Under the pieces are notes generated by a model. The model was not told the origin of the DNA, did not search any database, and worked only from the letters and a program-made list of their open reading frames with translations. The position numbers were made by a program, and so were the translations under genes. From NCBI RefSeq assembly GCF_000006565.2, contig NC_031475.1, forward strand, positions 2,877,189 through 2,941,188: 64,000 nucleotides of DNA, given 5' to 3'. The stretch comes from Toxoplasma gondii ME49. Lineage: Eukaryota; Apicomplexa; Conoidasida; Eucoccidiorida; Sarcocystidae. Within the stretch, counting starts at the first letter, position 1. Every line of letters starts with the position of its first letter. This document shows positions 51,801 to 61,868 of this stretch, piece after piece.

Positions 51801-54800
51801 CCTCGACTGCTGAGTCTGCGCCCGCAGGTGCGCCTGGCGAGGAAGCGACCGACGTTCAGGCCCCCGGACGAGGTCAGGAAGCAGCCGAGTCGCAGAGCCT
51901 GGCGCTGCGAAGAGCAGAGGGTGAAGGCGATGAGGGTGGACGCAAGGTTGCGCTCCTCACCAGAGTTCGAGAGAAATGCGAGAAACTCAGAGAGGAAGGA
52001 AAGGCCCTCTGGGAAGGCGGACCGTTGCCTGACCCCGAGGATTTGTTCGACGGCACACGCGCAGCAGTGGGAGAGGAAGAAGACATGCGAGAAGAAGAAG
52101 AAACGGAGGAAGGAAAATGCGACGAGAAAGAAGACCCGATCGAAGAGGAAGTAACGGAGGAAGGAGAGTGGGAAGAGGTAGAGGAGGAAGAAGACGAAAA
52201 CGAGGGAGACAGCGCTGGAGAGACACTGTGTGAAGGGCGAGGGAGCGTGGAATCGACAGGCGAGAAAGGCGAGCAAGCTTCGAGGCCGTTTTCGTCTCCT
52301 CCGTGGTTCTCTCTGCCTTCAGCTCAGCTCGAGCGAGAGGCGATGGAAGTCGGACGGACACTGGCATTGCATGCATCCGAGGAAGTCCCTTCTCCGGATT
52401 TGAAAGTACATGCAAAGGAAGCGATCGACGTCAGTCCCGTCGCTTTCTCCACTCAAGGCCTGCATGTCGGAAAGATCTTCGAGAGAGCCAACGGAACCTA
52501 CAAGGCTTTGGGCCAGGTACGCTCATGTGGAGGCACCGGCGAAGCGCGGACCTCTGTCGCGAGGAAGAGGCGACTTTGAGAAGGAGGGTGAACATGGAAA
52601 CAAAGAGAGACGAAGACAGGCGGGAACCTGTCAGTGAAACGCAGAAGCGAGCTCGAGGACTATGGAGCGCCAGAGACTGGACCGACTCCAGCAGAAGGCG
52701 CCTGCGATGAGGAAGACATCACAGAGAAGAGGCACCAAGAAACGAAGACAGAACGAGAGGAAGGGGAAACTGCGACGACAGAGAGAGGCGGAGAGAAGCG
52801 CGAGAGTCACTTGTTTGGGCGCGCGGCGAAAACGCAGGGTGTATGGGTCGAGACACGGAAGGCCGGTGAAAGGCAATTGCCTCACACTGTGAAGATGGCA
52901 GAGGATTGCCGGGCAAACGAGGCAGAAATAGGACTGGAGAGGAAGGCTGCTGAGAACGACCGTCGGGTCGTAAGACACAGACTGTCAGAGTTACGTTTCC
53001 TTTTTGTTGCAGGTGCTCGATGGGCCGCCTTTGCTCTTGCCGGCTGGCGAAACAGAGAGAAACGTCTTCGAGCGTCTGACGCTGACGACTCTTTCTCACC
53101 TTCCCTGTGCCGTCTTCTTTCTCTTTGACTGTTCGTCGCTGCCGCGCGCCCCTGCACTCGGCGAAGAAGGCGCAGCTTCGCGAGAGGCATTTGCTCCCGC
53201 TCTCAAGATCACTCGCGATGCGGATGCGGAGAAACAGGGAAAACCACTGGAGGCGAGGACAGAGACGAAGATGGCGAAAGCGAACACTGGGAGAGAAGAG
53301 AAGTCGAAATGCCCAATGACGCTCAGTGAACAGATTCGGTTGCGACAGATGCTCCGACAAAGGTTTCCAAAACGGCCTTGGTAGGACATACACAAATATG
53401 TAGCTACTATATAAATTTATATTTATATATATTATGTAATGGGCATAGGTCTGTTTCTGCTGAGGTCTCTAGTGTACACCTTTAGAATGACGATTTGTGC
53501 TCGCCGCCGGTGTATATGCAACTCGCTCCTCTTTCTCTCTTGCTGTTTCTCTCTCTCCTTTCTTTCTCCTGTTTCTCTCTTCCGCTGTCTCTGCGGCACC
53601 TTTGCTCGCGCGTTCTCTCGCCATTCTTCTCTTTCTTGGTTGCTGCATTTTCATGTAGTCCTTTGCTTCGTCTTCCCTTTCTTGTTCTCTTCCATTTTCC
53701 CCTCTTCACCTTTTGCGTCCTTTCTGTCTTGCTCTTCCCTCCTCTCTCCTCCTCCGTTCTGGTTTGTTTGCTCTCTCCGTCTGCTGCTTTCTTGCTTGAT
53801 TGCCTGTGGTTTCGCCTGTCTTTTGCTCCGTGACGGCTGTCTCTTTTCTGCGTTTTCTCTGTCTTTTTTTCACATGTGATCCCCTTTTTCTCCTTCTCTC
53901 GTTTTCAACGCCTCCGCGGCCTTGCCGACGCAGAGTGTGCATGCGGACTTCAGCTGAAGATCCCGCCTTCATCGGGGTGACTCCGGTTGTGCCGCTCGAC
54001 ATGTTTCGTTCGAAATTGGATAAGACGCAGTTCAGCTGACGCGGTGTCTCTACACTGGACCGATGTGCAGAGGCGCGACGTAGACAGAGAGAGACAGCGC
54101 GAGAGATCGAAAGAGACAGAAACGGGCGAGGGACATGTAGACAGACAAAGAAAGCTTTACTGCTCAACACAGCGTGCCAACAACAGGTTTCGTTCCCTCC
54201 CTGATCTCGTGCTCCATGTTCTGTCTGGTTTAAAGTCTGGCGAAAAGGAGGTTGAACGCGATTTCTTGCTTTCGCTGGTGGAGTGTCGTCGTCGAGCAAT
54301 CCGAAAGCCCCCAGGCGAGGTCATCTGTTTCTTGTGGACGGTCTTTCTTAGGATCGACGTCATTGCCAAGGCTGACGAACTGACTCTGTACCAGCTGGAA
54401 TCCGCAAAGGTAACTCACGTTTCGCCAGTCGCTTCTCCACCTATTTCCTTTCTCTGCTGCTGTTGCGTTCGATGTTTTTCATGGACCTGATCGTCCGCAT
54501 TTGCACTCGCCCATGCGTCGGTCTCGCCGCCTCGCGTCTCCATCTCCGTCTCCGTTTCCTTTGACTAGGCTCGTTCCCTTTTCTGCCGCTGGACGGTCGA
54601 TCGATGGCTGCAGGCGAGCGTCTTCCTGTCGAGCTTCTCACGTCTCTCCAGACGTTTCGCTGAAACGTTTTTGCACCTCGCGCTCGGCCTTCGCGAGCGA
54701 TCGGAAGCTTCTGCGTTTTCTGCATGCTTTTTCCAGGCGATGCTCCCGCCGTGTCTCCTCCTTTCCACTCACCAGTCTGCCGACTCGTTGGCGCAAGTGC

Positions 54801-55024
54801 AGCGCCACCTGCGTCTCGCCCTCCTGCAGCTGAAGCGGGCCATGGAAGACAGAGAGAGGCTGCTGCGCATGCGCCAGACTCAGGAGCAACGCGAGCGAGA
54901 ACTTCGGCGAAAAGCAGAGGACGACATGCATGTACAGACAGTGCTGAGCAGACTAAACCGCAGAAAAGGGCACAAAGGAAACAGCGCAAACAAAGCAGGC
55001 GACGGAGCGCCCGCGCGTCTTTGA
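48839..55024 (+). CDS. NOG1/Obg-like GTP-binding protein with eroded G motifs, six exons, about 1072 aa
   Basis: Exons: 48839-50231, 50928-51106, 51584-52516, 53013-53380, 54352-54409 and 54737-55024, phases agreeing. NOG1 GTPases assemble large ribosomal subunits. The N-terminal 300 residues are Ser/Phe-rich with a hydrophobic stretch (FFLSFLSACFAVFL), like a leader or organelle-targeting region (inference). From about residue 310 the NOG1-type helical region appears (FYANLLSKEIRLAVQTL, YRQLKALYMDLVATG). G1 is intact: IVGAPNVGKTSLFLAL at about 535-550. A Glu-rich insert of some 240 residues separates it from FSTQGLHVGKIFE (switch I side). G3 is LDGPPLLLP instead of DxPG, followed by NVFERLTLTTLSHLPCAVFF as in NOG1. 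G4 reads IDVIAKADEL, with the usual Asn-Lys missing in my join between exons 4 and 5; a small exon could be missed there. The C-terminus matches the NOG1 LSTxxxxSLAQVQ region. The start has a good ACCATGA context. Confidence 0.75.
48902..48955 (+). repeat. Tandem 19-base repeat in the GTPase gene 5' coding region
   Basis: TTCCGTTTTTGTCCAACTC occurs about 2.7 times head to tail, coding the repeated PFLSNS unit in the leader. Confidence 0.85.
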
Positions 55025-55797
55025 GAAGCCGACAGGAATGTACACCACCTGCTCAGCCAGACGTTGAGGCACTCGCTTCACCTTCTGGAGTCTTTAGACC
55101 TGCGGGTGTTAGCGCTGTCCCTAAGCCGTGATCCTCTACGGCCGCCGAAAGAAGAAATGCGTCCGCTGGGTCAGCGGCGTATCTGGGGCGCGCGACGTCG
55201 AGCCTCAGGTTTTACTCGATACGCGCCTCAAGATGAACAGAGCTTTCTGTGATTCCAGTTGCCAGTTGCGGCGCCTTTCGGCGTCTTCGTGTCTCACAGG
55301 GGGAGTAAATCAAGTAACGGTAAAGTGGGGAGAAAGCATCAACGGAAACAAGGGAAGCGAGACGCAAAACGAGACGAAAACAAGAAGAAAACGAGAGAAG
55401 CGAAGAAAAACGAGAACCTCTGGGGTGTTTGTACAAATCTCACATCAGATCTGAAGAGGACTTTCAGGGAAGGCGCCGTTCCAGGCCGGTGGTCAGTCGC
55501 AATTCTGTGCATGCATGCAGGAATGAATCACATTTTCTGAACTGCTCTGGCAAGTGCTTTGTTTCACTTGTCGAGTGCCCTAGCGAGGCCCGTTTCTGTG
55601 AAGAAAGCGTCATGTAAGAAAAACATTGTTTGGCTCGTCTAGGGGCTCCCGAACAACCAACGTGGCTCCGAAGAGACTCGTGTACTGCATGCGCATGCAG
55701 TTACACCCGGAAACTCCGAGAATCGTCAAAAAGCGGAAAGGGTATTCTTTCCATCATCAGAGGAGCCGACGACAACAGGAGATGCACAGAGCAAGCT

Positions 55798-55800
<3 letters not shown>

Positions 55801-55834
<34 letters not shown>

Positions 55835-55857
55835 CATATATATATATATATATATAG
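55801..55857. repeat. TA microsatellite between convergent genes
   Basis: AT units with a CATACA interruption, in the 1.3-kb gap between the GTPase stop (55024) and the stop of the minus-strand gene at 56349. No gene was seen in this gap. Confidence 0.9.
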
Positions 55858-56008
55858 GTGCCGTTGTGCAAATACTTTTCTATTTATATATATTGTGTTT
55901 ATGCGTGTAAATGCAATGACCTGTAGATACATCTACGCGGGTCGCTAAGCAGCTGCATTCGACGAGAAGCAAGAGCCAGACAAAACAACAAAGTCCGTCA
56001 GCGGATAT

Positions 56009-56062
56009 CTATATCTATCTATCTATCTATCTATCTATATATATATATATATATATATATAT
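56009..56062. repeat. ATCT then AT microsatellite
   Basis: About six TATC units followed by about 13 AT units, near the 3' side of the minus-strand gene ending at 56349. Confidence 0.9.
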
Positions 56063-56348
56063 GCATGTAATTTTTGGTGAATTTGAAGACTCTCACAGAG
56101 GCGCTGTCGTGCGAGGTCTGTACACTCGAAAGAGTCCACGTTACGTCCTGTGACCAGGACCGCCTCGCTCCATATGTTTCCTGGAACTCAAAGGCCCAGA
56201 TGTCACACATTTTCCTGGAGAAACGTCAGCGCTGAAGCGACGGCGACTTTGAGGCAAAAGAATATCCGCATCTTTCCCTGGGGATGCAGACGCAGTGAAA
56301 AGGCGTTATACAGTTTTTCGCTTGTTGTCAGCTGTTCTTTTTCCTGAC

Positions 56349-59300
56349 TCAACAACACCGGAGCGCGAGAGCACGACTCTCTTCCTCATTCAAGAGAATC
56401 TTCACCATTTGCGAAACGAGGTCATCAATTTCGTCTACTGCTCCTTCCTTTAAAAGTTCTTGTAGCAACTCTTCTGCAAGTTGCTCGCGGATGCTCCAGC
56501 TTCCATGCATTCTGAAAAGATCGTTTTCTCTCGATTCCTCATCGCTGTTTGCGTCGTATCCTTCCCCGCGACTGTCGCAGCTAAACGCAGAGGCATGGCT
56601 CCCTTTTCTGGCCGTTTCCCGACCTCGTCTCTCTGTCTCCTCGGCTTTATCCCGGTCCTTCCTCGTAGCCCTCAGCTGTCTCCTCAGCAGAGGTTCCCTA
56701 GACAGCAGCGCCGCTGTGAGCTTCTGTCGGAACGCGAAGATCTCTCGGATTTCTGTCGCAGGCACTTCGTGGATAAACATGCAATTCGGGGATTCACACT
56801 CTAGAGCCGACACCACGTCGCGACGTATCAGACTTCGACTTTGAGTCTTATTCTCGGAGACGTTTGCAGACGTCCCCGGCAATCCAAGTCGCGGAGTAGT
56901 GATGGAAGGCTGCCCCGCTTCCGCAGCGCCTGCCTTCTCGTCTTTTCCAAACTCCTTTTCCGCGAACCTCTCGCGACGCTGAGTCTCGGGAAGTCCTGAA
57001 TTTCCAACGGCGGCATCTGCTCCATCTGCCCCTCCAAATTCCGGTGTACGTACACCCGAGATGCTCGCCGCCTGCCGCGTGCATCTCCTCCGATTTTCTT
57101 GTGCTGGCGTGTCTTCGGGAATTCCAGACGTCGACGTCAGCGCCTCTTCTCTCTTTCCTTTGTTTGGGCGTTCGTTTTTACTCTTTCCATCACTCCGCCA
57201 GGGCCTGCTGCGAGCATCTTTGTTGCTTTCCCGACCTTCGATGTTCCCTTCGAACAACGATGTGCTCAGTGGTGGGGGCTCCAGTCTCCCCGACGGAGAG
57301 CGGTCGCAGAAAGTTTTTGCTTCTGCACAGACGTAGCTCGGCTGTCCTCCACGTGGTTCGCCTCTCGAGTAGGCATGCAACTGGGTCAGTTGGTCTGCTC
57401 TGTCTCCAGAGAAAGCCGCTTTTCTCACATATGCCTCCCCCTCTGTGAGGAGGCCTTCGTACTGCCCTGGCTCTCTCCCCTCAAGCGAGACGACGCATTG
57501 CTCGACAGCCTCCCATAGGAGAGACGACGACGAGGAAAGGAAGGAGGAAGGTGAATTCGAGTCTGCTTCTGTTTCCGTTTGCCCCTCTTCCCGTTGGTCC
57601 GTGACGTTTCTGCATGCACTGCTCATAGGCGGATCTCCATGAAAAGCCAAGAGACTTTTGCGTCCCATTTCAGCCATGGGAGGGACAGGCGTGGAACCTG
57701 GCCACGCATGCAGCGAGGCTGGCGCGTCCTCGGTCTCTTGACGTATGCGCAAACAAGGCGAAGACGTCAAAGATGAGGAATGTGGAGTTTTGGCTTGCGG
57801 CCGCAAGGATGTGGACACTGGGTCTCCCTCGATTCGAGGAGTCCTTGAGGTTCTGGAGAGCCCACAGGTGAGGCGTGTGACACCTTGAGGCATCTCTTGG
57901 GGTTCAGATACTTCTTCGTTTTCTCCAAACATGCATTTGTGTTGCATCGATGTCTCTCTCCTCTCCTGTGCGGAAGCAGAAAGCGCTCGATGTTGAGGTG
58001 ATTCAAACACTGTGTCTCGGTCTGCCGCTGCCACAGTCCCACCCGGGTGTACGTACACCCCGCTACCCAGGAGGTCTCGGCCTCCTGCACGAGTGTCTCG
58101 GGAGTTTCTTCCATTCCTTCGAAGCCTTGTTTCGTCTTTTCCTTTTCTCTCGAGACTTCCGTTGTTTTCGGCGTCATCTTCACCTTCAGCAACCCCATGA
58201 GCACCTTCTCCTTTCTCTTCTTCCCCGTTCGTCGCTCCCCTGCTTCCCACTCCTGAGGCGCCGCCGTCTCGACCCGCCGTCCTCTCCTCCCTTGCGCTCC
58301 TCGAGGCAAGTGGCCGAGCTCCCGCAGGCGAATCCGCAAAAGCAGCAGAAGAAGCAGCTGCTGCGCGTGCGTCTTCTCCGCGGTTCCCTTCCTTCTGGCT
58401 GCAATTCGAGAGGATTCGAGTTTCCTCGAAGACGCCAGGCCAGAGAAACTGAGGAGCCTTCTCTATGAGACACTGTGCAAACTGCAGGAGCCCCTCGAGG
58501 CGCCGCTCCAGCCGCTGCGCTTTTTCGGCTGCCTTCTTCAAATCTTTCTTCGCGAAGCCTGCTATAAATCGGTCGGCGGCTTCGTCCTGCCGAGCCACCC
58601 CAGTTGAACACACAGAGCACCGTCGTTCCCGTTTCCGCGCTCTGCTCCCCCTGCTCTTGACCCGCCTCGCTTTCCTAGAAGGCGAAGAATGCTGCCTGCC
58701 TTCTTCAGCCTTCTTCTCTCTCTTCTGCACCGTCCGCAGGATTTCAGAACCATGTCTCGTTCGTGACGCCTCCCGCGGCCTGCCCGACTTCTCCGGTGTA
58801 TGTACTCCCCACGAAGGTCCCGCCTCCGAGAAGACCAGCGAGGGCAGCCGCATGCGCGCGGCCCCGGCAGCAGGCCAGAGGCTTCTTCCAGAGCCTTGAG
58901 AGCACTGAGAAGAAGCCACCTCTGTGTCTTCTCTGTTCGAGGACAAGGGCATCTCGCCGTGTCGATCTGGCGAGTCCGGTGGCGGATCTTCGCGTTTCAA
59001 GTGAGATCTGAATACTTCCGTCCACTGAAAAGGAGCAAGGAGAGAAGCCGCGATCGCGGGCGGGTGGCGCACCGCTGACTCAGACTCAAGGGCCATCTTA
59101 ATATAACTCGACGAAAAGGCACTGGCATGTGTGTTCTTCGACAGCGAATGCGTCCACCTCTCCTCCTTCTTCTGAGAATTGTCTTCGACTAAACCAGCAG
59201 ACGAAAGCGACAAGGTTATCACGTCCTCGGTATCGTTCTGGCCTCGGCGCCGACCATTCAGAAATGCCTGACTGTTTTCTTTATCTTCTGCCTCTTCTGT

Positions 59301-60342
59301 CTCGACATCTCCAGCGTCCCCGTTTATGACCTGGTGCTCTTCGTCCACAAGTTGGCTCTCCTTTCGGTCGTCTCTCGTAGATTCTTTGTGCTTTTCTGTT
59401 AACGCCCGCGTATTCGTCTCGCTTTCGCCTCTGTCGATCCTCGCAGCTCTCCCTTCTTCCGGGTCGGTCTGTTCTTCGTCCTTATCGTTCTTTTCCGCTG
59501 GCGCCTGGATCTCGCGGGGTCCGTTCTCCAGGAGTCCCGGACGAGGTGTACGTACACCCCACGGAGCGCGGGTGTGGCTCTCGACAGCCGTTGCATCGCC
59601 TCCTCCACTTTGTGTGCTCTGTCTGTCTCTTTCTCCTTGTTTTAGACTTGCCGCACTCCACAGCCTTTCAGCGCGTTCGCCTGGCCTCGCCGCTTCACTT
59701 CTCTCTTTTTTCTCCGTGAGCAAGAGCTTCTTTTCTCTCCAGCTTTTTTGTCTCTTCCACTCTTCTTCCCACTGCTGCATGCGCTTCCAGGGTTGGGTCT
59801 TTCCATTGCCGTCCACTCTCCTTTCTTTTCTGGCTGTTTCTCTCTGTTGAAACAACGGGCCTCGCTTCGCCTCGACTGGCGGCGAGGCTGACGAAGGCTC
59901 CAGTCCGCTTGAAGGCCGCTGTACCGTCTCTAATGGATACGTTCGCCGCATGTCCTTCTCCATGTGTGTCTTATCTTTTGCTTGCTCCTCGCCGTTCAGG
60001 AGATTGCTGTTCGTATCTCGTCTTGCTTCTCTCCGACCAAGAGGCTGCTTCCAGTTCTCCTCAGGTGCCTCTGCCGTTCGTTTCTCGTTTTTGTCCGTGC
60101 TCAAAAACCTGCTGTTTCCTTCACGTACTGCTGGCGCCTGAGAACCGCGAGTTCGTTTCACAGATGTACAGTTCGCGCTTTCTTTTTCGAGATCTGCAAT
60201 CCCGCATTTCGCTGATATCGACGAACGCGAGGAAGGCGAAGGGACTGTCGGAGGCGCGACAGATGCAGAAGAGACTAACGGTTGAGAGACTGCTTGTCTC
60301 GCTCCAGATGAGGAGCTCGGATTCGTCGAGGTGTTTAGACAC
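56349..60342 (-). CDS. Long charged protein of unknown function, main exon (about 1330 aa); 5' exon unknown
   Basis: One minus-strand exon, entered at 60342 after a strong pyrimidine tract and GGTTTCAG acceptor (phase 2), ending with TGA after ALALRCC. It is rich in Arg, Glu, Ser and Lys, with no recognised domain. Residues about 480-560 of the exon are basic (SRKARRVKSRGSRARKRERRC, a possible nuclear signal). The last 150 residues look ordered: CESPNCMFIHEVPATEI, a helical block, then IREQLAEELLQELLKEG and LVSQMVKILLNEEE. This end reminds me of C-terminal helical modules of cytoskeletal or centrosomal scaffolds, but only loosely. The upstream exon must end in phase 2; a possible source is the minus-strand frame 61590-61288 (MTSSPALPFG, then leucine-rich), not proven. 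It might also be joined to the 61869 gene. Five palindrome copies lie in this exon. Confidence 0.65.
57043..57056. repeat. Exact palindrome GGTGTACGTACACC
   Basis: Inside the coding exon of the 56349-60342 gene, read there as Gly-Val-Arg-Thr-Pro. Confidence 0.95.
58046..58059. repeat. Exact palindrome GGTGTACGTACACC
   Basis: Inside the same coding exon, but read in a different frame (Gly-Val-Tyr-Val-His-Pro). A near copy, GGTGTATGTACTCC, lies at 58795-58808. Confidence 0.95.
59545..59558. repeat. Exact palindrome GGTGTACGTACACC
   Basis: Inside the same exon, read as Gly-Val-Arg-Thr-Pro. A looser copy, GGTGTTTAGACACC (60330-60343), overlaps the splice acceptor that starts this exon. Confidence 0.95.
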
Positions 60343-61868
60343 CTGAAACCACAAACGCCGCCAAAAAAGAGAGGAGGAGACGGAGCTGAAGTATCAGAGA
60401 GGGGCAAGTTGTGGAGCCACAGACAGAAAGAGAGAGAATGAGAGGGTGAGAGAAGAACTGTGACAGGCAGGTCGAGTGAGAAAACGAGAAGAGGGACAGC
60501 GAAGACAGCGAACAGTGGTGGAGAGAGGGACAGAGACAGACCGAGAAAGCGAAAGGCAAAAACAGAGGTCGACGGGCAGCGAGGTATACAGAAGGGGAGG
60601 TAGACAGAGGACGATCTAGGGAGGGAGAGGAGTGACGGAAAAAGCGAGAGAGAGAGAAGAAGAGAGCGGTACAAGCAGATGGACCCAGAAGGAGTGACAC
60701 ACAGTGAAAGAGCCAGTCATAGAAAGAGCCTCAGGGAATGAAGGCCGAGAGCAACAAGGAGGAGATTCGACACAGAGAGTGTTGCGTCCTTAGGAGAAAA
60801 CGAGGAGACAAGAACGTTTGGTCGAGCGGCGATGGGCATGTGAATCCCTGTCCTGTGTGAGGCAAAGTATCTGTCGAGGAGAGGTTGCTTGAAAGAGGAG
60901 ACGAATATTCCGAGAGACCGACCGGAAAGCATCGATATGAGGAATGCCAGCGATGCAGAATCAGCATGATGGAAAGGCCAAGCATCACATCAGAAAAAAA
61001 GAGAGAAAAACGAGGGACGGGCCAGGTGGTGCAGGACACGGTAAAGGGGGGCTGGGGGGCCGAACGAGGAGAGACGCAAAGACGCAGGTGCCAGAGAATG
61101 TACAAAACGAGCAAGCCAAAGGCGACGAGCAAACTGCGAGTGAAGCGTGGAGCGCGTAGACCTCTGCGGGTCACCCAAGCACACACCGAACGTCAGGAAT
61201 ACCCCGCATGCAGTTGAGGCCTCGCGTCTGCTTCGTCGAAAGACGCCTCTGTTTCGGTAGCTCGGTCACGCGCATGAAACGCATTCTCTAAGACGAGAAA
61301 CAAGCTCGTTTGGAGATACGCGGAGCGTAACTCTCGCTTTCAGGAGCTGCCGAGAGGAAGAACCCGACAACGGTCTGACAGAAAGGACGCGAAGGTTGAG
61401 AGGCGAGAACCGCAGCGAGGGAGAGACTCATGAGGGACTCTCCGGCAACAGAGAGACGCTCAGAGGACGCCGCCGCAGTTTCAAGGCGAAGCTCGAGACG
61501 GAGGCTGCGCGTAGAGACACTCATGGAGGGCATTTCGATACAGACCAACGGAAAGCGAACGCCGAAGGGAAGGGCAGGAGAGGACGTCATTTCGACGATT
61601 ATTTTTTACTTTTGAGTTCTTTGTACCCCGCTTCAAATGTCGCTTATTCATAACAGAAAGTTGAGAGGGACTTGATTGATTTCACATCGCTCAACAATGA
61701 AGACAGGTATTTTCTCTTGCAAAGCGAAAGGAGCCTCGTTGAACGGCGAGCCGTGTTGGAGGAGCCGACAGAGAGAACGAAGGATGGAGCGAGTCTTCGG
61801 CGTATGCTGTGAAGTCAACGTGGAAAGTCACGGCTTTACAGGATCGATTCGATAACGCGTTTTCCTGT

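Noticed and set aside
60343..60674. Leu/Ser-rich N-terminal extension of the 1441-codon minus-strand frame
   Set aside because: The sequence is a CT-rich pyrimidine tract ending in a strong acceptor, and the frame opens with TTG rather than ATG, so it is read as intron.
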